Made by a program: the position numbers and the translations under genes. A stretch of DNA of 64,000 bases from Pogona vitticeps (Eukaryota > Chordata > Lepidosauria > Squamata > Agamidae), in contig NC_135783.1 of assembly GCF_051106095.1 (NCBI RefSeq), positions 324,182,822 through 324,246,821 on the forward strand, read 5' to 3'. The notes under the pieces were generated by a model that worked only from the letters and a program-made list of their open reading frames with translations, searched no databases and was not told where the DNA came from. Every line of letters starts with the position of its first letter. Position 1 is the stretch's first letter. Positions 47,881 through 59,630 of this stretch are shown one piece after another.

Positions 47881-50800
47881 AGAAACCTATTTTAAAATGA
47901 AAGCCAAGGAGCCTACAGTTAATCCTCTATCTTTCATCTCAATTGGAACACACAAGAGAAGGGAGCAGAGGCCTTGACGCTGCCCGTCAAGAATTAGCAA
48001 CGGCAGAGTGAGCAGGCACAGAGATCACCTGGCCAGTCCTCCCCACTCTGGTGAGATGTACTGTATTTCTGTTTGGCCGTTCTAAGTTTTCATCCATGCA
48101 GATACATCAGCATCTGCCATTGTCATGCCAGTGTTTTGTTATCCCAATATTTATTTTCTTTTCTCTCCCTCTTTGGTGATGAATAAGTGATCATCAAAGA
48201 ATGAGGATGCAACATTCACAGGAAATTCAGTTTACGGTCCAGACATAGCTATTCATGACTAAGGCTGTGCTCATATAAACAATTAAATCGGAATAAAAAC
48301 CCACTTAATGACATGATTTCTCTGTGCATATCTCAAGACTCACAAAGGAAAACCATGTTATTTCATTTATCATACATGACAAAAAGAAACAGGGGTTCCC
48401 AAAGAGGATTTCCGAAGTGTGGAACAAGACATGCATACTCCCAAATCACTGAATTATATTAAGAAGAGAATGAATGAACTTATTTAAAGGAACACTAGAA
48501 CAGGACAGAAGATAGTCGCCCAACAGACCAATCTTTCAAATGCTTACTTGGAAGTAACTCTCAATACACTCAATGAGATATAGTTTAAATGAAGCGTGGA
48601 TAATTTAAGGGGCCAGATCCAAAATTCTGTCTGTCAGGATCCTCCAGAAGCTGCAGATTGGCAAAGAGCAGCAATAATAAAACTGGAAGTGGATGGAAGC
48701 TTCGGTGGTAGGGAGAGAGGGAATTTAATTTTTAGCATTAAATATATAAATACACACACACAATAAGACATCTTATTCATGGAGTCAGTATCCACTGATT
48801 CACTTATCTGGTGTTTGAAAATACTAAACAACCCCTCCCCCCCAAGAAATATTTATATGTATATCCAGAGTGTATTGACGAGAACTGGCCACTAGAGGGA
48901 GCTAGAGATCACACCATATGCAGCGTTCAATACTTGCACAAATTTCAGCGGGGGGGGGACATGCTTGGGGGGGAGATGCTTGAAACTAATCCCTTGCCGA
49001 TACTGTAGTTCTACTGTATAGGGGAGACTTTGCAACCTATTTAAAAGGTAAATCCCAGCTCTTAGACACTTCCGGGAACATCAACAGACTTTCCTCCCCT
49101 CTTTTTCGGGGGGGGGGAGGTAAGTGGGATTTTTGGCAAAGTCAGGAATTCCAGAGGATCCGTGTCAATATTAAATCCTAATTCTGTGCTCATCATAAAA
49201 AGAGTTAGGAGGGGAACACTTTGTTTCCTACTGCTCTTCATGAAATGCCAGGGGAAAAAATCCAATCAGAAATGATAATCTGAAGTACGAACTCAGAGTC
49301 AATCCACATATCAGAGTCTATTCATAAGGCCAACCGTCATATACATGGTAACTGTGGAGAAAATACCAGGAAACCTACGTTGCTTGACTTTCAGCCTATG
49401 GGTATGTATACATCTACTACCATGTGCAGGAGATCCTGCATCTCCTGCACACACATATATAAATATATACTGCACATGGTAGTAGCCTGCACATATATAT
49501 TTGCAGGCTATGTAGTGTGTACAAAAGGCAAGCTTTCCCTGCAGCAGTTACAGTCCAGATGGTCTTGCAAATGAGGGGCCATAGTTTGGGATACCCAAGG
49601 GGTGAAAAATGAAAGCAAAATCCAGGCAAGAGTGTTCCTTTTTCACCTTCCACTTAGCACTGTTCAATGCCATTCTTAAAACAAATATATCCTTAAAAGC
49701 ATTGAAAAGTGGGACGGGGAAGAACCCAGTTTTGCAGGGCATTTGTTATCACTTGGTGCTTCGAGTAATGAAACCTCTTTAGTGCCCAGGCTTTGGTTTA
49801 TTTACATGCGAACAATGGAAGGGTGTTCTCTACATCTCCCCTCTCAATGCAGTGCCTTGCAAATCAAGGGAAGAAGATGACTCTGGCGAAAGAATAATTG
49901 CTGGTTTCACGTCATCACCTATTTGGGAAGCGACCAAGTCATCGTCTAGTCTGGGCAGCATCACTGCATTTCCCACAGCAACAAAGGAAATCTCATGGCC
50001 ACAGGTTACCTATCGTGTTAATTTTTTGCAACGAGGAGTCCTTGTGTTTGTTTGGAGATTTTATCCTTAATGAGAAAGGCTTGCCAAGCAGACATTCACA
50101 AGGCCTCCTCTGCTCTTGCAGTGGAGTAATTAGGTCGGTGCCTTGTTCCGTGCTAGCATCAGCCACTCCAAAAGCCCCAACCCTGCCCAGTAGTTAATGC
50201 TTAGACACAACCAGCAGCATCTCCTGCTAATTGGTCTTGATGAAGCTCTAACATTCCCAAAGGGTCTCTTTATTCTAGCAGCCTCACGAAGGAGATTGAC
50301 ATCCGCTTCACGGGGGTGTTTTTTGTTTCTTTGTTGTTGTTATTCATTATTAAAAAAGGGGGGGTGGAATTAGCTCTTGGAAAGATACCCACAACACACC
50401 ACAATGAAATGTCATCCAAAAAAACAAATAAATAAAAATTATTGTTCTGCCAAACCTCTTTTGAAATTACAGACAAAGGCAGGCAAAAGAGCTGTTCTGA
50501 GAAATCAACCCAGAAAATTCCACTCACACGCAATAACTCTGGCTCCAGAGTTCTTATAATCATGGACTTCTGTGCTAACCAGTTAGCTTACACAGTGAGC
50601 TTCCTCGCGCTGGGAGCTGACACAAAAACTGGAATATGATTTTCTATCTCATCTAGTTCTCCTCCACAAAGAACCTAGGAAACTGCCGTTCTACAACTAA
50701 CTCGAGTAATCTAATCTTCTGCACTCAAAACTACCAACTGAGATTATTCCCTTTCTTTCTCCCTTCACCTGTCCTCAACTCAGGACTGTTGACGGAAACA

Positions 50801-50983
50801 GATAAGTAGATGTCCAATAAATAAATGGAAGCTATATTTTATTCAATGGGTAATGCTTAAATGGTTTTTAAAAGGATTACATTCAAGGTCAAAATGAACA
50901 ATATGCCTAGCAGGTACCTAGAAGCAGTGCTCCCTCAAGTAACAAAAGACATCTGTTTGCCAAACTATGTCCTCTTCAGTCTG

Positions 50984-51328
50984 TAAGGTAAAGGTAAAGG
51001 TTCCCCTTGACAATTTTTGTCCACTCATGTTCGACTCTAGGGGGTGGTGCTCATCCCCGTTTCCAAGCCATGGAGCCAGCGTTTGTCCGAAGACAATCTT
51101 CCGTGGTCACATGGCCAGTATGACTTAGACACGGGACCCTGTTACCTTCCCACTGAGGTGGTCCCTATTTATCTACTCGCATTTGCATGCTTTCGAACCG
51201 CTAGGTTGGCGGGAGCTGGGACAAGCGACGGGCGCTCCCTCCGTTGCGTGGATTCGATCTTACGACTGCTGGTCTTCTGACCCTGCAGCACAGGCTTCTG
51301 CGGTTTAGCCCACAGCGCCACCACATCA
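50984..51328 (-). mobile_element. Sauria SINE, full length
   Basis: Tail AAGGTAAAGGTTCCCCTTGA at the left and head (CGCCACCACATC) at the right on the plus strand, so the element reads minus. The A/B boxes and body are intact. Lies in the DIO2 intron in the same sense as the gene. Confidence 0.92.
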
Positions 51329-51439
51329 TGTTCTATTTTGTGACTGGTTACTAGGAGGTAAACATGTGCTTACTTTGCAAGTCTGGCACATACATCTCTG
51401 AGGAAATCCCATTCATGGAGGAAAATACGCTGATAGTAA

Positions 51440-51575
51440 ATGTAATCTTAGAACTTCAGAGATAGAAGGTACCCTATTTATCACTGAGTCCAGCCCCTGT
51501 GGAGGAGGCATAGTGGGGAATTGAATTCCCAGTTTCTGGCTGCACAGCCTGATGCCTAAACTACTGAGGAATCCT
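51440..51575 (-). mobile_element. SINE head fragment
   Basis: ATTGAATTCCCAGTTTCTGG and GCATAGTGGGGAATTGAAT with GCCTAAACTACTGAGG look like the inverted tRNA-like head of SINE family 3. The 51440-51495 part may be a CR1 tail. Confidence 0.5.
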
Positions 51576-53046
51576 GCAATTTGATTGCAAGAAATATGCA
51601 TTTATTTCAACCTTTTATTTTGACCATTCTCCAAAACGAGTATCCAAAAACTGCATAAAATCAAATTAACCGTCCATGTCTTGAGTACCCAGGTTATTCA
51701 AAGACGGCTCGTGGCCTAAGTATGGGGAAGCACCTCACCTAGGTCCACAAGTCACCCTTGAGATTACTGATTTCCAGTTATTAGGAACAAGCAACAATGG
51801 ACTGGTTTGTAACACATCCCGATGTTAAGCCTTTGGCCAGTTAGCTTTGGGAAAGTGAGAGAAATGGACTAGACGGACATCTGTTTGAGTATGAGGTTCA
51901 ACCTGCATGTTTAGTTCACTGCCCAGAGTAAAGGAGTCTAACTTTCAAACTGCACTCAGTGTGGAGGGCACGATGAGTGCTGCTTTTGCATGCAGATTGA
52001 AAAATGAGGTGGAAGAAGCAGAGGAAAAAGAGACCCATTCATAATCCTCTGTAACACTGTTCATTTAACACCCATGAACAAAGCATCGCAGCATTTACAC
52101 TTCGCGCCCTCCCCCCAATCCTTATTTTAGGGGATAAAATTATAAACCTTTTCAGATCCTGCAGACGGATGCTTTTAAGCCCCATCATTAGAGACTTCTG
52201 AGTTCTGTGGCAGGCTGTGTCAACTCTTTTCAGAAAAATAGATGTTGCCAGGTAATTAGCAGGCTGAGGCACTGACCATTTAAATGCAGGCATGGTGCAT
52301 TAGGGTTACCAAGAGAATACTTCTGAGGACCTTCTCTTTGATTTTGTTCCATTCCCATCCATCCAAGCTTTTAGGAGTCTGTCATTTGCAGTGATTCATC
52401 CAAATTTCATCAGTCCCTGACAGGAAGACAGTTCGTAGCTATTGTTTTTCTTCTTTTATGGCACTCAGAGTAGGGACTATATAAGTTAAGGAAAGCCATG
52501 CCCACTGGGAAAGAATAACTGGTTGCTGCCAAGCCGAACATGCCCCCCAAACCTCCTCAGTACAAAGCTTGGAAAAGTTTGAGTTACAGCCCCCCAAAAT
52601 AACTTGTTCAAGCTCTACTCAAATGCCATCAATTCAACAATTGCTGGCCATACTACCTTATCGTCATCCTTTTACCTAGAAGGGTAGCTCCACTATCTCT
52701 CATGTACCAGAGGTTGAGATCATCCTTCATGTTTAACACACACCAGACCCTACACTACAAACTTTTTCGTGTTTCACCTGAATGGAGGGGGGGAGGACCT
52801 TAAATGAGACAAATGGACTCCAGTCAACCAAAGTACACTCTGTTGCCTAGATAATGACTGCAGTGTCCAGACTCCTAGATGATGAGTCTCCTTTGAAACG
52901 AAATTTAAAGTAGACATTGTTGATATCAGTCCAGGAAGAATGCTAGGTTTGTCAAGAATGCCAAAAAAGATCCACAGGTGCCTATGGAAAGATCTAGATT
53001 ACAGAGCCTCATACAACATTGAGAATCTTGCCTGCCTCTCAGTTGA

Positions 53047-53130
53047 GCCAAAGTTTGATGCCTGTCAGATGGAACTCTCAGAACAGTGAATTATGGGATT
53101 TGTAGTCACAAAGATCTCCAAAATCCCATG
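53047..53130. repeat. Single-arm relative of the 58.6-kb inverted repeat
   Basis: GATGCCTGTCAGATGGAACT and GTGAATTATGGGATTTGTAG repeat the right arm of the 58629-58997 element (TGTCTGTCAGATGGGGCCC, GAATTATGGGATTTGG). The adjacent homopolymer (C) at 53217-53226 is unrelated. Confidence 0.6.
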
Positions 53131-53799
53131 CCTAAATGTAGCCTCTTGCCTTTGGAAAAAAAAATGGTGAGGAGTCTTTCTTTTTTCTTTGCAGCAAGAT
53201 TTTTCTGCATAAGATTCCCCCCCCCCCTCCTGAGGTTGGGGAAATCTCATGGGAAATCTTGGAAGTTTTCATGGTTGTTTGTTTCTGGAAGAAATGCCAG
53301 ACTCCATAGGATTGTTATAATCCAGGTGCATCTTTCCTGCTTATGATGCCTTGGAAAAGGCTAATAGAAACTCTAGGCTATGAAGGACTGTTACAATTCA
53401 TGTACAGAATGGCAGCTTTCCCACACAGCATTCACTGGAGCATGGAGTTGCACAACTTTTAGTGGATTCCTGCCCAGAGCAATTGGGCAAAATATGACAA
53501 TAATATGTAAATAGATGGGAAAAGGAGACCAACATTTTGACAATGCACTGAGAAATCTCAGTAGGGTGTTCAAGGAACACTAGGATAATTGCTGATAACA
53601 TGAAATTTTGCAAGTTCTTGTCACATAAGTAGAGAAGTCATTCTTTCAAATCCACATTAATATCATTATAGGACTTTTGGAGGCTATGCCATATTGATTG
53701 GCACATTAAGCTAAGCATGGTCAACTCTGATTAGCAACTGTTCTCCAGGGATATAGGCAGATTTTCTTCCCTAGCCCTGTCTGATCCCTGGTATTCCTT

Positions 53800-54015
53800 G
53801 GTAGTCTGACATCCACACAAGACACACTGGAAAAACACAATAATGCTAGGAGAAGTTGAAGGCAGCAGGAAGATTATATAGGAGATGGATTGACTCCATA
53901 AAGGAAGCCACATGATTGAGTTTGCAACACCTGAGCAGGACTGCTAATAGAACCTTTTGCAGGTCACTCATTCATCGGGTCACCATAAGGCAGAAGCAAC
54001 TTAACAACTCTGAAC
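53800..54015 (+). mobile_element. RTE/Bov-B-like LINE 3' end
   Basis: GAGAAGTTGAAGGCAGCAGG, GGAGATGGATTGACTCCAT, GTTTGCAACACCTGAGCAGG and CATTCATCGGGTCACCATAA form the same 3' end as the 15.8-18.2 kb element. 5'-truncated and in the DIO2 intron. Confidence 0.8.
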
Positions 54016-55039
54016 AACAAGTCTCACCCAAATACTAACCTGGTTCATCCTACTTAGCTCCTGAAATTAGTCTTGATAGTGTATACTCTTTTATTTACAG
54101 CTCAATAGGCTGGGGGGGGGGGCAGTAATCGCAGGAATAAACAGATTCCCAGGTCCATGATGGAGATTAGTAAGTTTGTGCTATCCAAATCATATAAAAA
54201 TAATTTATGCTCTGCTTTTAAAAAATAATATGTGGATGTTTTTAATGTCCTACTAAGCTACTGGAACTGGTTCCTTGCAAATTGGATGGTAAGTATGTCC
54301 AGACCTCTTTAACATCAGCTTGAGAGGAACTGCTCTTAATAAACATCTAATAAGACTACTTTATACTTCGAACTACCAGACCGTGATTTTTTTTAAATAG
54401 AGAGCTTCTTTTTTAAGATACACTCAGTGCTGTGGAATACAAAGAAAGGCACTTCCTTGAACTCCAGGCCAAAGTAAACAAAGATGATGAAAGCAGATGG
54501 GCTTAGACTCAGAGGCCCTGTTCCACTGCCCCAAAAGCCTGCCAAAATAGCTGACTCTCCCAGTGCTATGTCAAACAGACCAAAAGTCAGCGAGATGCCC
54601 ATCCATTATTCCTTTCACCACTTTGTCTGCCTTCATAAAGAATGCTTTCACAATGATGCTGCATGCTACCGTCTCTGATCTCAGCATCAGTCATACTGGG
54701 ATGTTGTTCTGGGAAATACTGAAAGCACCTCCCTCTAGGAAAAACTGCATCCCAAAAGTGAGACCAACTTAAATCCTAACACAAATTTGGCCAGATCAAA
54801 AACAATACATGTCCCCTTTTGAGATGTATTCACACATCCAAATTGCCACATAGATCATTGTGAAACATTAAAGTATTTTTATCCTATTTGCACTTGTTCA
54901 TGTTCAAATAGTTTTATGCACCAAGAAGGGAAAACACCCAAGCATGAGTAATAATGACAGCAGAGGCCCTGAGGTTCTGCCAGATATGACTGGAGGGACC
55001 AACAACTTGTATTTGCGAAGGCTTTCACGGCCAGGATCT

Positions 55040-55235
55040 AATGGTTGTTGTGGATTTTTTTGGGCTCTTTGGCCATGTTCTGAAGGTTGTTCTTCCTAAC
55101 GTTTCGCCAGTCTCTGTGGCCGGCATCTCAGAGTGCTGTCCTCTGAAGATGCCGGCCACGGAGACTGGCAAAACGTTAGGAAGAACAACCTTCAGAACAT
55201 GGCCAAAGAGCCCGAAAAACCCACAACAACCATTG
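55040..55235. repeat. Long hairpin element (near-perfect palindrome)
   Basis: Left arm 55040-55133 (AATGGTTGTTGTGG to GGCCGGCATCTCAGAG) is the inverse complement of right arm 55143-55235 (CTCTGAAGATGCCGGCC to CCACAACAACCATT), with a loop of about 8 bases. Arms differ at only a few positions. Both arms carry GAAGGTTGTTCTTCCTAACG or its complement. The flanking 55013-55039 (AGGCTTTCACGGCCAGGATC) belongs to the same family. A foldback MITE or other hairpin repeat; no transposase. Confidence 0.9.
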
Positions 55236-55369
55236 GACCAACAGTTCTCCCCTACTATCCCATGACAATTCTTATACTCCATCTAGTAGGAATTTCTCAG
55301 CAACAAGCACTAATGCATAGACATTGGTTGAACTGAGGTAAGGATAGTTCTCAGTTGGCTTAGACTGGA

Positions 55370-55515
55370 AGATCATAGAATCATGAAATAATTGAGTTGG
55401 AAGGGACCTATAAGGCCATCAGGTCCAAACCCCCTGCTCAATGCAAGAATCCAAATCAAAACAGATCTGAGATGTCTGTCCAATTTTCTCTTGAATACCT
55501 TCAGTGTGAAGACAT
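55370..55515 (-). mobile_element. CR1 LINE 3' end fragment
   Basis: ATCATAGAATCATGAAATAA, GAGTTGGAAGGGACCTATAA and CAAACCCCCTGCTCAATGCA are the reverse complement of the CR1 3' region. Confidence 0.85.
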
Positions 55516-56019
55516 TACTCTCTGGTGGCTTTCAACCACACTCATGAAATCAGTCATCAGCTTGTGATTTGTGCTGGCATACTTTCACCGGCTTAATTTC
55601 TTTTAATTTAAACTTCATTTGAGCTGCTGGGGAACAGCATACATGATTAAGTTCCTGACCTGTGAAGAGTAGCGTTCCTCAAACATGACCTTGAAGCTTA
55701 ACCTAATCTTGCATTGATGCCAGCCCAGATAAGCCCTGCCATAGGCATTTCACTTTCTGAAACGGGAAACCCATCTGTGGGATCCCCAGTCATAAAAGGT
55801 TGTGAACCAGCATTAAAAGTTACAGGGTGCTCTTGAGTTCTAAGATGTTGATGGACTTCAACTACAATATGGCCAACGGTCAGGAATTCTGGAAATTGCT
55901 GTTCAACTCCTCTAGGTTATCAAGAACCAATATTTTAGAGAACAGCAGATGCAATAAGTTTAGTAGTATCCTTTGAAATAAGATAGTTCAGTGGCTTAGA
56001 TCTGTGGCAGTGGAGCCAG

Positions 56020-56110
56020 AGATTGGATGTTTCATTCCCCCCTGTGCTTCCTTGACAATGGCTGGACTCAATGATCCATAGGATCCCTTCCAACTCTACA
56101 GTTCCAAGTT
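56020..56110 (+). mobile_element. SINE/LINE tail fragment, CR1-like 3' end
   Basis: GGCTGGACTCAATGATCCAT and CCCTTCCAACTCTACAGTTC resemble the LINE 3' end that ends many reptile CR1 copies. A low-copy tRNA-like box (GAGCCAGAGATTGGATGTTT) precedes it. Confidence 0.5.
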
Positions 56111-56199
56111 TTTACGTGTGAACCAAGAAATGTCACATGCATGCTCGGCCCTCTCTTGAGCCATTCCCATGATGTTTTTCAACATGGTCTTCAGGGAGG

Positions 56200-56470
56200 A
56201 ACTGCTGTTGAGTAGATCATACTTTGCAAGCAGAAGATCCCTGGCAAATGTTTAGACATCTCCAGTATGGCCTGGAGGCTCTTTTCTGAAATCCGGTGTT
56301 CCTATGAGTATGTGTATGTGAACTACCAGTTCCTGGGAAGTGGTGACAACAGAGAAGATGATTACCACCAGGTACTGCTTGTGGTCTTCCCAGAGGCAGC
56401 TGGCAGACCTCTGTGGGAAACAGGATGGTGGGCTAGAAAGTTTTCAGTAGCCTCCAGCACAGCCTTCTCA
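56200..56470 (+). mobile_element. SINE/LINE-derived composite fragment
   Basis: TTGCAAGCAGAAGATCCCTG at 56226-56245 is the tRNA-like part. CCAGAGGCAGCTGGCAGACC and GTGGGAAACAGGATGGTGGG match a tail used by several reptile retroposons. No reading frame of interest. Confidence 0.45.
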
Positions 56471-58628
56471 TCCAAATCACCTAACTCAGACTGCAAATCT
56501 GGAGGCATCTGTTATCCTTCCTGAAACAATGTCACAAGGTAATGAAGAAATCAGATAGTGGGATTTCAGACAAACATGACACTGCTCTGAAGACCAAGGT
56601 CCCACGTGGACCACTCATATGGTCCTGCATGAGTATTTGGGCTCCATACAATTCCCCTTCTGACTTTTGAAAGATCAAATTCCTTGTTGACTATAGATAA
56701 ACAAACTCTATACAGATCTACTAAGAAATAAATTCAATAGGACTAACCCGAGGTCAGTGGAAACATTATTTTTTTTTCTCTCCAAGAGCTCTTAGCATAC
56801 TGGATATCCAAGGATGTATAGTACAAAAGCAAAATGTTTCCAATCTCTGATATACATGGGACTGCAGACTAAAATGCAGACACTAGACAGGCTGGATTTT
56901 AACCCCCAACCTCCTACTGCAGCTTAATAGGTAACATTTGCTGAAAAGCACCACAAACATTTCAGCATTACTTCTTGCACAGTAATGCAATGCTAGCTCA
57001 TTTGAAAATATATTTTTGCTGTATGTTATTTCCTTCTTCCTTTCCGGACTTCATAAAAACAGGTTATGTGGAGCTGGAGCATAGCTTGATACAAAGAGAG
57101 ATTCCGCCCCCCCCCCCCCCGAGAGTCCCTGCGGTGACTATTGGCTTATTATCCATAGATATGAAACACAGCAACCACCTGCCACAAAGTTTACCTTGGT
57201 ATTCTTCTGGGTGACCTATACAATGTAGAAATAGTGGGAATATAATATATACGATCAGATTTTTTCATCGCCATGCCTTCCCAGAAGTCACATCATCTCT
57301 AAACATGTGATGGAACACGGATGCCTCTTCTTCATTCAGAGCGAACAGCGTCCAGCCATGTTACAGAAACTTTTGGAGACAGGGTATGCCATGAGGTTTC
57401 CTCAAAGACAAGCCATGCCTTTGAACTCTTCTGCTCTAATGTAAAGATACTTCTCCTTAAAAACTAGCCCCATTAACCCTCATTATGCTAATTAGTCTTG
57501 TTATAAAGAACCTTTCCGTGCAACACAGGGCATGCTCGCCTCCTGGGGGCTGCTTTTCAAATGATAAGGAGGGAACAGAGCAACAAAAATCCTCACTGAA
57601 TCTGGCAAGTGTTCAAATTGGAAAGCAAAGTTCAGCAACTATGGAGAAATCCACTGAAATAAGGCACAAAAAGGAAAAGTTAGGCAAACGTAACAGAAAC
57701 GTAATATGATTTCTGCAAAGTAATTAGTGCTTCAGCAACTAATTACCTGCATATTCAAGGAGCCCATTAAATAATACTTTTCCACCCCCAATATTAATTG
57801 TAGCACCATTTCTGATGGCTACCACCCAAAGTGCCAGCTACCTTGTAAGAGGATTGCATTAAGACATGTGCCTTTGCTGCTTCCAGAGACACCTTATGAA
57901 TGAGACAAATGCATTAAATTATATATGACATCTGGAAGTGATGCTAGTTAAAGGTATATTAATTGAACACTAGGTTAGTAAAGAGAAGAGACACACTTGG
58001 AAACTGTTCATGAATGCTAGGAGATTCTGGGGGTTGCATTGCACAAATGTAGTAGTGTGTAGTTCAAACTCTACCCTATATGAACAAACATGGCTTTCTA
58101 CTTGCAATCCTTAAATCTATTCTGCTCTTTTATTCTACCGCACATTCCGGACTTCCAAATTCTGGACTTTCTCGATTCCACAAGGCAGTTGAGTGTTGCA
58201 TAAACACATGAGCAATGCAGTGTACACAACCTGAAAATGCTATTCATGGGAATGAGATTAAAGTTGTTCATGACTGTTCCTTCTTTTTTTTTTCTTGTTG
58301 CATAAGGTTCCATAGAAGAGAAACACAATTATTTTATCATCTGCTATATCACACAATCTTTCTTCTCATATATATACCTCTAACTCTCTGAGAGTTATTG
58401 CATGACATTGTTTCCTTCCCTCCACATTTTCACTAATTAGGACCTCTAGCAGGCATGGTGTCAGCATGACCAGATAATATTTACACACACACCCTCCTTT
58501 TTACAAGAATTTTATTCTCTTGTGTCTGCTCTAGAAATGAAACAATGAAAACAGGAGGAAACAGGTGATGAGCCAACTTTTCACCAAATTAGAGCACATA
58601 AACTTTCAGGATACTGCCTATGGAGCAT

Positions 58629-58997
58629 TAGGGATGTGCCATTTGTGGATTTGGACTACAAATTCCATAACTGTCTACTTTCAGAGTCCCATCTGACAAA
58701 CAGACACCTAAATGTGGATCACCTGGGAGAAGGTCCTAAGCTGAAGTCATTGTGGCCGAGCATAGGCCTAAAAGTACCTAGCTTCCTGTTCAAAAAGAAA
58801 GCTGTCCCAGTGCTTGCTGGCAGCTTCCTTTTTGAATAAGAACCAAGGTGTAGCTAGGCCCATACTAAGCTTTCCCGTTTAGGCCTTTCTCCCAGGTTAG
58901 CCACATTTAGTTGTCTGTCAGATGGGGCCCACCAAATGGAGAATTATGGGATTTGGAGTCAAAGAAAATTAAAAGCACATATAGCACATCCCTTTGG
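58629..58997. repeat. Second long inverted-repeat element, diverged
   Basis: About 365 bp. Left arm (GGGATGTGCCATTT, GTCCCATCTGACAAACAGAC, AAATGTGGATCACCTGGGAG) pairs in inverse with the right arm (TCTCCCAGGTTAGCCACATT, GTCTGTCAGATGGGGCCCAC, AGCACATCCC). The centre has AAAAGGAAGCTGCC-like complement pairs. A related single-arm copy is at 53047-53110. Confidence 0.8.
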
Positions 58998-59214
58998 AGG
59001 ATCTGCATGTATGTTTGTGTATCGTACCTAGTGTATCAAAATACACTTTCTTGCCATTTTCTGTCATTTCAAACAGACCAATATACTTCACTACATGTCA
59101 GATCTAGACTTGGTCATATTTAGACTAGGACAAACAAAAAGCAAACTAGCCATGTGAAACGGCAGGTATGAAAAAACAGAAAATATCCTTAATAATAGGG
59201 ATATGTCACATCCA

Positions 59215-59630
59215 TCCTATGGCATTTCTAGTTACTATGTATGGATGCGAACACTGGACACACACAAAAAAAAGCTAACAAGAAACAAAAATGGATTCCT
59301 TTAAATTATGGTGCTGGAGGACAGCGTTGTGGAGACCTAAACCACCAGAAAGAAAAGCAAGTGGGTTGTAGATCAAATCAAGCCTGAGTTCTCCCTAAAA
59401 GTAAAAATGATTAACTGAGGCTATACAACGCATGATAAGAAAACAAGACTCGTTTTAAAAAAAGCAATGCTGGGAAAAGCTGATGCTAGCAGGTAAAGAG
59501 GAGGGCCAACCCTAAGATGGATTGACTCAATAAAGGAAGTTGTGTCTTGAATCTGCAAGACCTGAGCAGGGCTGCTGAAGACAGGATATTTTGGAGATCA
59601 CTCCTTCTTAGGGTCCCCGTAAGCGTAAGG
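59215..59630 (+). mobile_element. RTE/Bov-B-like LINE C-terminus and 3' end
   Basis: Begins in the RT C-terminal region (a YGCETWT-like stretch at about 59240-59262), includes the LEDSVVET-like motif near 59310-59335, and ends with GATGGATTGACTCAATAAAG and a CTTAGGGTCCCCGTAAG terminus. Decayed. Confidence 0.75.

Noticed and set aside
55025-55336. Three similar 67-85-codon ORFs
   Set aside because: Same sequence read from the two arms of the palindrome; not genes.
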